A DNA stretch of 64,000 bases from Lyngbya aestuarii BL J (GTDB lineage Bacteria > Cyanobacteriota > Cyanobacteriia > Cyanobacteriales > Microcoleaceae), in assembly GCF_000478195.2 (NCBI RefSeq), contig NZ_AUZM01000011.1, positions 1-64,000 of the forward strand. The letters are read 5' to 3'. Positions 6,989-15,333 of the stretch are shown here, in pieces. Both the position numbers and the translations under genes were made by a program. The number at the start of each line of letters is the position of its first letter. The first letter of the stretch is position 1. The notes below the pieces were generated by a model that was not told the origin of the DNA, did not search any database, and saw only the letters and a list, made by a program, of their open reading frames with translations.

Positions 6989-9451
6989 ATGATGACTCAG
7001 GAGTTCCATATCTCTGTTACCCCCGTTGGGAATAATGAATACTTGGTGCGAACTGAAGAAGTTGCATCCGGTGTCCCTTTAGCAGAAGAACAGGTTAGTT
7101 GGCCAGTAGAGACCTGGCTAGGTTACACTCGTCAATTAATGCAAGACCCCATACTCGGGGTTCTCCAGGGACAAACCCTAACTCGATATCGTACCCGAGG
7201 AGTAAGTACCGCCTCCAACTCGGCGTTATCCCCAGAATCAAGCATAATTAGTTTAGTCGAACTCGGACGCCAACTGTATAACGGTTTGTTTCAAGGAACA
7301 ATGCGGGAAAGTTGGACTTGCGCCCAAGCCATTGCTCAAAATCGACGTGAGTTTCTACACTTGCGTTTAGGAGTTAAGGGAAAGCACTTAGGCAGTTTAC
7401 CCTGGGAAGTCTTGTATGCCGGAGATCGCCCCCTGGGAACTGGCCCTGATGTGGGATTTTCACGGTATCAACCGGGTGTTGTTTCTCCGAACTACTCCCA
7501 TATCCTCACCTCTAATCAACCCCTCAAAATTTTAGTTGCGATTTCCGCTCCCAACGATCAAGAAAGCCTCCAACTCAAACGAGAAGTTCTGCATCTGCAA
7601 GAAGAACTGCAACGCGATACTCAACGCAGTTCTGAGCGTAGCCGACCTCGCCCTGAAATTCAACTGACCATTCTCGAACAACCCGACGGTCATCAACTCA
7701 CCCAAGCCCTCGAACAAGGTCAATATCAAGTCTTCCACTACGCCGGACACAGTAACTTAGGAGTCTCAGGCGGTGAACTGTATCTCGTCAGCAGTCGTAC
7801 TGGATTAACTGAAACCCTCAGTGGTGATGATTTAGCCGGATTACTCGTCAATAATGGTGTACAAATGGCGGTGTTAAACTCCTGTCGGGGGGCTTATGCT
7901 CATGGTTCCCATTCCGACGAAGAAACCGCCCAACTCAATCTCGCCGAAAGCCTGGTCAGACGCGGAATTCCCGGTGTGTTAGCTATGGCTGAACGTATCC
8001 CTGATGAAGTCGCACTGACACTGACTCGCTTACTCTACCGAAATCTCAATCAAGGTCATCCCATTGATATTAGTTTGAGTCGGGCGCGACAGGGATTAGT
8101 TTCTGCTTATGGGTCACACCAACTCTATTGGGGTTTGCCGATTTTATATCTGCATCGCAAGTTTGATGGCTATTTGACGGCCGATTCTGCTGAACCTCAG
8201 ACTGTTAAGGCGATATCTCCGTCTCTGTTTGCCCCCATTTCGACTCAGAATTGGGGAGAGTCTAGTCTTCGGGCGATTGAGAAAGAAACAGAAAAAAAGC
8301 AAACTGAAAACCTTGAATTTGCCTTTTCTAAAGCAGAAATTGATCCATTTCTCAAAGATATTGAGTATGTCGATGATTTAGCCGAAGAAGATGAAGATCT
8401 CGAATTTATTGGTGATGCTTTACGTCAGTTAAAAAGTTCTCAACCTTCTTCTTCACTAGGTGGCAAAAAAAGCAATCAGAAGTTTGTTGAGAAACAAGAC
8501 CCAATTTCTGAAGCAAAAATCACTCGGTCTAATCGTTCTCCACTTCCTCAAAGCAAAACAAATACAACCGTTCAGGTTCTGTCTGCAAAGCTGCTCAACC
8601 TCAACGCTTTTAAGTCTTGGCTACCTTTAGCGTTGCTGTTAATTCCGATGAGTTTAGGTGTAGGATTGTTTTACAGTAGTATTCTTCAGTTCGGGAAATC
8701 TGAGCCAGAAATTGCCTTATCTAAACCGACAAAACCTAACTCCACATCCCCCAACTTACCCTCTGAACAACCCCTTGATTTAAGTGCAGCCAAGACCGAT
8801 TATGTATTGGGAATTGCAGTCGAACAGTTTTATCAAGAAAATCTTTTAGCTGGAGTCGAAGCCACAACAGAATTACTCAATCGCGGTGCAATTACCGAAG
8901 CCAAAGCGGCTTTAGCTGCGGTATCGGTTCGAGATAGTGACAAGCCTGAAATTAACTTTCTTTGGGGTCGGTTAATGTGGCAAGCGATTAATCAAGGTAG
9001 TGCAGATTATATGATGGATGATGTGCGACGCTATTGGGAAAGGGCTGTGCAGCAACGTCCTGATTCTTTAGAGTACCGCAATGCTTTAGGATTTGCTTAT
9101 TATTCTGAAGGAAGACTCGATCAAGCGTATCAAACTTGGTTGCAAGTTTTAGATTTAGAAGAACCCACATTTAATGAACAAACCGTTCAACAAAAACTTG
9201 CTCAACTCCAAGATACGAATAAACCGCAAATTTTAACGGCTTATGCAGGGTTAGGGTTAGTTTTGATGAAATCTACAGCCGAGTTACCGCGCCCAGAACA
9301 AGCTATACGTTTGAGTAAAGCGGTGAAATTCTGTAATAAAGTTTTGAGCGAAGCCCCCGAAGAATTTAAACCTCATTTATTAAGTCAAAATTGGCTCTGG
9401 ACAAATGCGATTATTCGAGATTGGCGTTTGTTAATGCGACAACAAAACTAA
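6989..9451 (+). CDS. CHAT-domain (caspase-like) protein with a TM segment and TPR tail
   Basis: About 820 residues. The N-terminal 400 residues contain a CHAT domain, a caspase-superfamily cysteine peptidase fold common in cyanobacteria. The dyad is visible as YAGHS (His about residue 253) and LNSCRGA (Cys about residue 298). An acidic low-complexity linker follows, then one hydrophobic segment (WLPLALLLIPMSLGVGLFYS) and a C-terminal helical TPR-like region with LEYRNALGFAYYSEGRLDQA. The anchor separates peptidase from TPR, so they may lie on opposite membrane faces. CHAT proteins act in programmed-death or defence modules with various sensors; the partner here is unknown. ATG 6989 or 6992 (MMTQEF) fits better than the upstream 6932. 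It follows the decayed binding-protein gene. Confidence 0.8.
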   Translation: MMTQEFHISVTPVGNNEYLVRTEEVASGVPLAEEQVSWPVETWLGYTRQLMQDPILGVLQGQTLTRYRTRGVSTASNSALSPESSIISLVELGRQLYNGLFQGTMRESWTCAQAIAQNRREFLHLRLGVKGKHLGSLPWEVLYAGDRPLGTGPDVGFSRYQPGVVSPNYSHILTSNQPLKILVAISAPNDQESLQLKREVLHLQEELQRDTQRSSERSRPRPEIQLTILEQPDGHQLTQALEQGQYQVFHYAGHSNLGVSGGELYLVSSRTGLTETLSGDDLAGLLVNNGVQMAVLNSCRGAYAHGSHSDEETAQLNLAESLVRRGIPGVLAMAERIPDEVALTLTRLLYRNLNQGHPIDISLSRARQGLVSAYGSHQLYWGLPILYLHRKFDGYLTADSAEPQTVKAISPSLFAPISTQNWGESSLRAIEKETEKKQTENLEFAFSKAEIDPFLKDIEYVDDLAEEDEDLEFIGDALRQLKSSQPSSSLGGKKSNQKFVEKQDPISEAKITRSNRSPLPQSKTNTTVQVLSAKLLNLNAFKSWLPLALLLIPMSLGVGLFYSSILQFGKSEPEIALSKPTKPNSTSPNLPSEQPLDLSAAKTDYVLGIAVEQFYQENLLAGVEATTELLNRGAITEAKAALAAVSVRDSDKPEINFLWGRLMWQAINQGSADYMMDDVRRYWERAVQQRPDSLEYRNALGFAYYSEGRLDQAYQTWLQVLDLEEPTFNEQTVQQKLAQLQDTNKPQILTAYAGLGLVLMKSTAELPRPEQAIRLSKAVKFCNKVLSEAPEEFKPHLLSQNWLWTNAIIRDWRLLMRQQN

Positions 9452-9472
9452 TCCTCAATTCTAATTATTCAG

Positions 9473-9835
9473 TTAAACGGAGAAGAAAAGTAAACCTGTT
9501 GCAGAGAGTAACCAAGATATACTAATTATCCCATAAACCAATTTTTTTAAGGTTTGATCAGAAGGTAAAGAATTAAAACACTTTACCCATAAACTTTTAA
9601 TAAATTGACCTTGCTGCTGTTGTTTTTCTGAAGGTTCACCCCGCAGTTTATTTTCAATATTCGTTAACAAACACGTTCCTTGATTAAATTGCCACTGTAA
9701 AATCATGGCGGGAACAAAGATGACATGAATGATTCTCCACAATTGACTGGGAATGATCCATCCAAATAGCACAAAAAATAAAATCAAAAAATGAAGGCAT
9801 TTTGTTAAAAAGATTAGAATATTTTTCCAATTCAT
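9473..9835 (-). CDS. Small membrane protein, DUF2784-like
   Basis: About 120 residues with hydrophobic segments near residues 5-30 (ILIFLTKCLHFLILFFVLFG), 36-50 and at the C terminus (VYGIISISWLLSATGLLFF). The WRIIHVIFVPAMILQWQFN..CLLTNIENKLR pattern resembles the DUF2784 family of small bacterial membrane proteins (hydrophobic helix, then CxLTxxExxLR). The function is unknown. I start at ATG 9835 (MNWKNIL); an in-frame start at 9874 would add 13 residues. Its first half and upstream DNA are duplicated beyond the second RTX gene at 12748-12928. It converges with the CHAT gene, 21 bases apart. Confidence 0.6.
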   Translation of the reverse strand: MNWKNILIFLTKCLHFLILFFVLFGWIIPSQLWRIIHVIFVPAMILQWQFNQGTCLLTNIENKLRGEPSEKQQQQGQFIKSLWVKCFNSLPSDQTLKKLVYGIISISWLLSATGLLFFSV

Positions 9836-9931
9836 CAGAAAAGATATTAACGTTACGCTAAGGCAGTAGAACATTTAAAGTGATGCTACTTACTCTAGCA
9901 AGATTTGACAAGGAAATCGGTGTTTATACGG
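9725..9931. repeat. Duplicated segment, copy A
   Basis: This segment carries the 5' half of the DUF2784-like gene plus its upstream DNA. It matches 12748-12928 closely: both have GATTCTCCACAATTGAC, AAATCAAAAAATGAAGGCAT and GTTACGCTAAGGCAGTA, and both end in a shared GTGTTTATAC. Copy A has about 25 extra bases near 9871-9895. Confidence 0.85.
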
Positions 9932-10216
9932 TGATCTCGATTACTTTTTTACAAATCAGGTAACATTGCTATATCTACTTAATTGATAGAGTTCACAGTT
10001 TTGTTAATTCAAGTTCAAATTGAACTGGAAAAGTTTGATAATGCTTGGTAAGTTTCGCAGAGATCATATAGAAAATACTGAAAAATAAAATACTGAAAAG
10101 TCATTAATAAAGATTATTTGATTAACCCTGAATATAAGTTTGGAGGTAACACCTTTGCTAAACAGATGTACTCCCAAACCCCTTTCCCTTTAACTTTCAA
10201 TTGTCAGGTGAAACTT
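9875..10216. other. Intergenic region between the DUF2784-like and RTX genes
   Basis: About 340 bases of A/T-rich DNA. The first part is the end of the duplicated segment. A short direct repeat (AAAATACTGAAAA) occurs twice near 10072-10098. No gene or RNA is recognised. It should hold the promoter of the DUF2784-like gene and the 3' end of the RTX transcript. Confidence 0.4.
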
Positions 10217-11389
10217 TTACACAAAATCAAAGTATCCCGATGGAACGAAAAAGACCTCGCTACCTTCTGGTAAGTCAAGATTAGCTGTTGCAGCGTCTGC
10301 CATGGCTGAATCGCTGAAACCAGAAAGTCGCGGCATAGCAGGAGAGGCAGGAGCTTCCATCAAAAACACTTGTTCTGTAATCAGAGAGAAATCCGGTTCA
10401 ACTTCCTCAACAGGGATAAAGGCACTGTCCCCAGAGATTCGAGCATCCATCTCTGCGATCATCTCTATGAGCAGTTGCTCAGTGAAACCACTCTCACCAG
10501 GAACGTAGTTATCCAGTTGTTCCTGGAAAAACGCCCTTCCCTCTAAAAGGCCAGTCAGAATATCTACCTCTGGTTCAGGTGATTCAACCGGGTCAGGAGC
10601 TTGCTCAATTGGAGTTGCACTGATAAACGAACCTATAGACTTTAGTAGCAACGGAATGTTGTCGATGTCGCCACCAGCATTTTGCATGACATCATATTCA
10701 CCTTCTTCCCACCAGGAGGTTCTGAACAACAGGTCATCCCCTTGTCGGGCGAATTCAATAATGTATGGCTCCTCTAGTGTTGCTTCACTCTCGCTTAATG
10801 CAAAAGAGCTAGTGCTAGCAGAAGCAGGTGATGGTGGTGGAGGGCCGTCGAATACAATCTCATCTCCCTCACTAATGTTTCGATCCCCAATTCTTCCAAG
10901 CTCTGCGGCTTCAATAAAGAATGTATCAGCACCGGAATTTCCAGTGTAATTATCAGTCCCTGCATTTCCGGCCAGGTAGTCATTACCGGAGCCGCCCGTT
11001 AAAATGTCATCACCATTGCCACCTTCAAGACGGTCGGCATCGTTGTCTCCAAAAAGGAGATCATTTTGATCGCCTCCTTGAACAGTGTCAAACCCAGAGC
11101 CACCGTACATCTCATCCTGTCCGCTGTTGCCAAATAAAAGATCATTGTTGGCGTTACCGAACAAATCATCGGCTTCTGAACCACCGTCAATTCGGTCGTT
11201 GCCATTGTCACCAAAGAGAAAGTCAAATCCTGCATTACCAAATAGACTGTCATTGTCCATCCCACCATTGATGGTGTCATTTCCTCCATTTCCTGAAAGG
11301 AAATCGTTTCCGGCGAAACCTAAGATACTGTCCGCCCCAGATGTACCCGAATAATTATCGGGGCCGGGTGTGCCGTTATAAATCGCCAT
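10217..11389 (-). CDS. RTX-type (hemolysin-type) calcium-binding repeat protein 1
   Basis: 390 residues from ATG 11389, which has an AGGAG ribosome-binding site 7-8 bases upstream; the longer frame from 11434 lacks one. Residues about 5-155 are nonapeptide calcium-binding repeats of the GGxGxDxUx type (GGNDTINGG, FGDNGNDRI, GNGDDILTG), which fold as a parallel beta-roll on binding calcium. The C-terminal 240 residues are acidic and carry no recognised enzyme domain. There is no Sec signal, so type I secretion through a C-terminal signal is likely from family knowledge, but no HlyB/HlyD/TolC gene is in the window. It is divergent from a second RTX gene at 11743. Confidence 0.85.
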   Translation of the reverse strand: MAIYNGTPGPDNYSGTSGADSILGFAGNDFLSGNGGNDTINGGMDNDSLFGNAGFDFLFGDNGNDRIDGGSEADDLFGNANNDLLFGNSGQDEMYGGSGFDTVQGGDQNDLLFGDNDADRLEGGNGDDILTGGSGNDYLAGNAGTDNYTGNSGADTFFIEAAELGRIGDRNISEGDEIVFDGPPPPSPASASTSSFALSESEATLEEPYIIEFARQGDDLLFRTSWWEEGEYDVMQNAGGDIDNIPLLLKSIGSFISATPIEQAPDPVESPEPEVDILTGLLEGRAFFQEQLDNYVPGESGFTEQLLIEMIAEMDARISGDSAFIPVEEVEPDFSLITEQVFLMEAPASPAMPRLSGFSDSAMADAATANLDLPEGSEVFFVPSGYFDFV

Positions 11390-11742
11390 TGTTGTTTTCT
11401 CCTTGAAATGGCGTGGTTGAATTTCCACAAGCAAAAGTATAACAGCAAAAATTACAATGGCAATACATCTAAAGAAAGTTTTTTTTATATTAAGGTTAAG
11501 GCTTGATTACTTATTCTTGGTGTAACTAAACTGAGTTAAACTATTCTTTGGTGAGTTGGCAAATGAACAAATAAATGCTAGAGATAATCCCATTTACATC
11601 AAGTTAATTTGAATTATCAAAACGCTATATATAGGGTATTCAGTGATTTTTGTAAAGGCAAGTTTAAGACGCGATCGCTTATTTTATGTGCAGCTAAACT
11701 GAGTTAAACTATTCTTTGATGAGTTTACTTATGGAAAAATAA
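11390..11742. other. Divergent RTX promoter region with an internal duplication
   Basis: The region holds two copies of a segment of about 70 bases, at 11521-11593 and 11686-11760. Both contain CTAAACTGAGTTAAACTATT and CTTTGRTGAGTT, and each leads to an ATG. Copy 2 provides the real start of RTX gene 2. Copy 1 leads to a 10-codon stub (MLEIIPFTSS, then stop). Confidence 0.8.
11521..11593 (+). repeat. Vestigial RTX start region, copy 1
   Basis: Matches the leader and first codons of the RTX gene at 11743. ATG at 11575 begins M-L-E-I-I-P, against M-L-E-V-I-P in the real gene, then meets a stop after 10 codons. It looks like the 5' stump of a lost paralogue or of a tandem duplication. Confidence 0.7.
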
Positions 11743-12684
11743 ATGTTAGAAGTCATCCCAATAGCGGCAGGACAGATTCAAGTTCCTTTACCGGGTGGAG
11801 GGTCAATAAGCATAACCCCGGATGGAACACCAGGATTCGGAAGGTCTGTGGAGCTAAGAGGGTCGGGGATTTTCATTGGGACAGCATTACTAGATCAAAT
11901 CGTAGTGACTGATGACGGGGCAAAGACCATCTTTGGTCTAGAGGATGGAGATAGCTTTTATATTTCCGGATCGGGGGCTGTAGTCTTTGGTAATGCTGGA
12001 GACGATGTATTTACAGGTGGAGATGGAGATAGCACCCTTTATGGGGGTCACGGAGATGAGCGTATTGCAGGCGGCCCCGGTAATGATTTGATATTTGGGG
12101 AACTGGGTTCAGAAAGATTGGATGGTGAAGCCGGAAGTGATACCCTATTGGGCGGAATGGATGGCGACATTATTCGTGATAGGGGTGGTACAGAAGGTGA
12201 TGAGAATTTTCTTTATGGAGGTCAGGGAGATGATCGGATTGAAAGCGAGAATGGTAATGATCGCCTCTGGGGAGACATAGGAGATGATGGCTTGACCGCC
12301 GGAACCGGAAGCGATACTTTAACAGGCGGCTCCGGGTTTGACATTTTGACAGGAAACGATTTCTCCAGTTTTTCACCTGACCAGGCTCAGGACTTTTTTG
12401 CTCTGGAAATCACTGGTCAGTTTGATCTAATTACTGACTTTGAGGATGGTGTTGATCGTTTGATACTTCCGGTGGGCGTCTCGTTTGAAGATTTGGCGAT
12501 CGCTCAAGTGGGAGAAGATGCAGCCGCTTTGGATGCGCTAGGATCTTTCTTGTTAAATGAACCAACTGATATCCTTATTCGTTTGGCAAATTCAGGGGAG
12601 GTTCTAAGCGTTCTGAATGGCAATGGAACCGGGCTGACTGTTGACCTGATTTCAGCAGAGGATTTTATTGATATAAATTTTTAA
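11743..12684 (+). CDS. RTX-type calcium-binding repeat protein 2
   Basis: 313 residues. Residues 1-75 form a glycine-rich beta-type region (LPGGGSISITPDGTPGFGRS) without a Sec signal. Residues about 80-205 are calcium-binding nonapeptides (FGNAGDDVF, YGGHGDERI, GGPGNDLIF, GGQGDDRIE, GGSGFDILTG). The C-terminal FFALEITGQFDLITDFEDGVDRL segment is a typical RTX ending (DxITDFxxGxDxL), which supports type I export. The start has no clear Shine-Dalgarno sequence; ATG 11743 is supported by conservation with the vestigial copy at 11575. No recognisable catalytic domain. Possible roles are S-layer, adhesion or matrix, by analogy only. Confidence 0.85.
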   Translation: MLEVIPIAAGQIQVPLPGGGSISITPDGTPGFGRSVELRGSGIFIGTALLDQIVVTDDGAKTIFGLEDGDSFYISGSGAVVFGNAGDDVFTGGDGDSTLYGGHGDERIAGGPGNDLIFGELGSERLDGEAGSDTLLGGMDGDIIRDRGGTEGDENFLYGGQGDDRIESENGNDRLWGDIGDDGLTAGTGSDTLTGGSGFDILTGNDFSSFSPDQAQDFFALEITGQFDLITDFEDGVDRLILPVGVSFEDLAIAQVGEDAAALDALGSFLLNEPTDILIRLANSGEVLSVLNGNGTGLTVDLISAEDFIDINF

Positions 12685-12747
12685 GAACTGAGAGCGATCG
12701 CCTAAATCCTTGTTGATCCCAATTGGGGTTTGTATAGCAGCGTGATG

Positions 12748-12858
12748 ATGAATGATTCTCCACAATTGACCGGGAATTATCCATCCAAACAACACAAAAA
12801 ATAAAATCAAAAAATGAAGGCATTTCATTAAAAAGATTAAAATAATTTTCCAATTCAT
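12748..12858 (-). pseudogene. 5' fragment of the DUF2784-like gene
   Basis: From ATG 12858 the minus strand reads MNWKIILIFLMKCLHFLILF and FGWIIPGQLWRIIH, the first 36 residues or so of the protein at 9473-9835 with few changes. The resemblance then stops and unrelated sequence follows. The C-terminal half is missing, so this is a truncated duplicate. Confidence 0.8.
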
Positions 12859-12928
12859 TCGCAGAGATATTAAGGTTACGCTAAGGCAGTATAGCAAGAA
12901 TTTGATAGGGGAATCAGTGTTTATACTG
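12748..12928. repeat. Duplicated segment, copy B
   Basis: Near-identical counterpart of 9725-9931, in the same orientation. Together the copies bracket the divergent RTX pair as direct repeats about 3.0 kb apart. Confidence 0.85.
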
Positions 12929-13040
12929 AGAAAGTTTCAATTTTCCTTTTGGAAAACTTTTCAAAGTTCAGTAATTCTCCCGTAGATATTTTAGTTTTTT
13001 TAATTTAATCTTGAGATTAGATTTCCTTACCCTTTGTCTG

Positions 13041-14213
13041 ATGAAAGATCAAATTAATTCAATTCTCAATGGCCTTCTTCCCAGCCTGACTCAAAATATT
13101 TCTACAGCCGCTCAAACGGTACAAGATGGAGTTTCCACTCTGCTTACCCCTGGTGCTGGTTTAATCAATAAAGGAAATGGTGAAATTAGCCAAAATCCCC
13201 AAGCGTTTGGATTTGCTTTTGAACATTTACAAGCAATCGGTTTTAATATTAATGCTGCACTTCAAAATTCCGAGGCTCGGGCTTATCAAATTCCGGCTGA
13301 TGGAACGACGAAATATAGCCCCGATATTTATATTGATCAAGTTGGAGAAGTAATCGCTCAAATTCAAGCCAAAGCCGGGGCAAGTAAATATGTTGAAAAA
13401 CAGGCAAACTCCGGTCATTATCAAGGTCAAATCCTCACCAATTTAGAAAATAAAGGGGTGAATAACACCACAATTGTTATCGAGGTTGATGGGATTAAAA
13501 GTTTTCCCGTCAGTCAAGATTTTGCTGTTTGGGTGGCTGAAAATCCCTATCTCGCCGCTGAAGTCATGCAAACGGCGGCATGGGTTGGAGAAATAGGTTG
13601 TGCAGGTGTTGAAGGTGCGGCAATTAATGCAGCAATTAATATTTTATTGCAATCAATTAAAACTTTAGGCGCTTATTGTCGGGGAGAACAAGAACTCGCC
13701 GCTTCAGAACTTGATAAAATATTGTCCGTTACTATTGATGGTTTAAAAACGGGTTTGATACGGGGAGTCGCTATTAAATTATTACAAAAACTAATGAAAG
13801 GCAATCCATTTGCAGCATTAGGATTTACAATAAGTGCAGAGGTTTTTCCGGTTTTAATTGAGGTTTTACAGGATAAAATTACTCTAGAAGGTGCGATTAA
13901 TAAAGTCGGTTTACGTGTCTTGACATCGGGTTTAATTACAACTGTTATTCTTCTTTTCCCTCCGGTTGGCACGGCATTATTGAGTGTATCTATTTTGCAA
14001 GCAATTTGGCAGGAAATCGACCCCGAATGGCAGAAATTTATCATAACAACCGCTCAAACAACTGTTAACGCAACTTACAAAGGAGTGGAAGCTGGAGTTA
14101 AACATATTAATCAAAATCCTTGGGATTTGTTAGGAAGTTCGGCTGCATCTTCGGCTGCATCGACGGCGGAAATGCAAGCGTTACAAAATGAGCTAGATAT
14201 GCTTTTAGAATAA
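13041..14213 (+). CDS. Putative nuclease-like domain fused to a hydrophobic C-terminal domain
   Basis: 390 residues from ATG 13041. Residues about 50-165 have a pattern seen in a loosely described nuclease-like family: FAFEHLQAIGFNINAAL (E61), YSPDIYID (D95) and IQAKAG (Q109-A-K111). E, D and QxK would fit a PD-(D/E)XK fold variant; this is inference. Residues about 195-330 are rich in Ala/Gly/Ile and include long hydrophobic stretches (AAINAAINILLQSI, LTSGLITTVILLFPPVGTAL) that could insert into membranes. The tail is Ser/Ala-rich and helical. It lies 33 bases ahead of an LRAT-like gene, probably co-transcribed. No signal peptide, and no immunity-like gene is recognised. Confidence 0.6.
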   Translation: MKDQINSILNGLLPSLTQNISTAAQTVQDGVSTLLTPGAGLINKGNGEISQNPQAFGFAFEHLQAIGFNINAALQNSEARAYQIPADGTTKYSPDIYIDQVGEVIAQIQAKAGASKYVEKQANSGHYQGQILTNLENKGVNNTTIVIEVDGIKSFPVSQDFAVWVAENPYLAAEVMQTAAWVGEIGCAGVEGAAINAAINILLQSIKTLGAYCRGEQELAASELDKILSVTIDGLKTGLIRGVAIKLLQKLMKGNPFAALGFTISAEVFPVLIEVLQDKITLEGAINKVGLRVLTSGLITTVILLFPPVGTALLSVSILQAIWQEIDPEWQKFIITTAQTTVNATYKGVEAGVKHINQNPWDLLGSSAASSAASTAEMQALQNELDMLLE

Positions 14214-14246
14214 TAAAAATTCAAGTTTAATAAAAAAAGGAGAACA

Positions 14247-15260
14247 ATGAATAATTTTAAACTCGGACAAATTGTGAAACAAAATTACGGTGCGATCGCA
14301 CATTATGCAATTGTCATCGCAGAAAATCGAACTGTGGGTTGGGTGAACAATTCAACCTTAGAAGTGAAACCCATCACAGAAGAAGGATGGAGTTTAGTTA
14401 AAGTTAAAGGAGAAGTTTTTGATTTTGATACAATTAAACAAAACATTAAATCGTTCAAAATAGCTGTAGAAGAAGGAAATATTCGCTCCTATCATCCCAC
14501 AGAATTTAACTGCGAACATTGGGCGACTTTGATGGTGACGGGGAAGGCTTATTCTACTCAGTCGGGAACGGTTAAATTTGCCACTCCGACTATTATTGGA
14601 GGAGCCATGATCGGAGTGGGAACCTCGGCAGGAACGGTGGTAACAGTTGCCTCAACCTTGGGTGTTGCTGCGTCTACCGGAACAGCGATCGGCTCCCTGA
14701 GTGGTGCTGCGGCGACAAATGCGGCTTTAGCCTGGTTAGGCGGAGGAACGTTAGCATCTGGTGGGGGTGGTGTAGCAGCCGGAACAGCAATTGTGTCTGC
14801 GGTGTCTACGGGGGGAGCCGTTATTGCGATCGCAGGCGTAGGAATTATTGGAAAACAGGTTTGGGATAATCTCAGTGAAGAACAACGTCAAACCATTGTT
14901 GAAAAAATTAATAGTTCCGCACCCGATCAAGTTAAAGTTGCCTATGGGGTTACAACAGAGAAAGCAACTGAAATGTTTAATGTCGCCTCTGACTGGTTGG
15001 GAGAAAGAACTTCTCAAATTGCTAAAGCCGTTGATCAGGCGACTCCAAAACCCCTAAAAATTACTTTAAATCAGATTATTGCAGCCAGTCAAAATACCAG
15101 TCAAGCAGTTGAACAACAGGTTAATTCTGTGATGGAAGCAACTCAGAAGTGGGGAGAGGATGTGAAATCGGAAGCCAGCAAAAATTTAGAAAATACGGCA
15201 AATACTATAAGTTCAATATTTCCCGGATGGTTCAAAACAAATAGCGATCGCAATGGCTAA
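14247..15260 (+). CDS. LRAT-like (NlpC/P60-superfamily) protein with glycine-rich membrane region
   Basis: 337 residues; AAAGGAG 4 bases before ATG is a strong ribosome-binding site. Residues 1-105 resemble the LRAT/HRASLS domain: IAHYAIVI supplies the histidine (H19) and FNCEHWA the signature Cys (C89, NCEH motif). LRAT-type domains are permuted papain-fold enzymes that transfer or release acyl groups on lipids or proteins. Residues about 110-205 are a Gly/Ala-rich hydrophobic region (GAAATNAALAWLGGGTLASG), a glycine-zipper-like motif seen in membrane-associating proteins. The C-terminal 130 residues are amphipathic helices. A membrane-acting effector or stress protein is plausible but unproven. 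It pairs with the gene just upstream. Confidence 0.7.
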   Translation: MNNFKLGQIVKQNYGAIAHYAIVIAENRTVGWVNNSTLEVKPITEEGWSLVKVKGEVFDFDTIKQNIKSFKIAVEEGNIRSYHPTEFNCEHWATLMVTGKAYSTQSGTVKFATPTIIGGAMIGVGTSAGTVVTVASTLGVAASTGTAIGSLSGAAATNAALAWLGGGTLASGGGGVAAGTAIVSAVSTGGAVIAIAGVGIIGKQVWDNLSEEQRQTIVEKINSSAPDQVKVAYGVTTEKATEMFNVASDWLGERTSQIAKAVDQATPKPLKITLNQIIAASQNTSQAVEQQVNSVMEATQKWGEDVKSEASKNLENTANTISSIFPGWFKTNSDRNG

Positions 15261-15333
15261 TGATAGAATCACAGAGAAGTTGATCGTGAATACGATTCAG
15301 TTTTATTCCTCGATTCTACAAACAGTCAAAAGA

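Larger units (their letters stand above)
12685..13040. other. Intergenic region with duplicated gene fragment
   Basis: Contains a HIP1-like site just after the RTX 2 stop and copy B of the duplicated segment (12748-12928). The remaining 110 bases before 13041 are A/T-rich, with no recognisable motif. Confidence 0.6.

Noticed and set aside
10302-11354. Several plus-strand open frames opposite RTX gene 1
   Set aside because: They mirror the Gly/Asp-rich repeats of the RTX gene in antisense and carry no independent coding signs.
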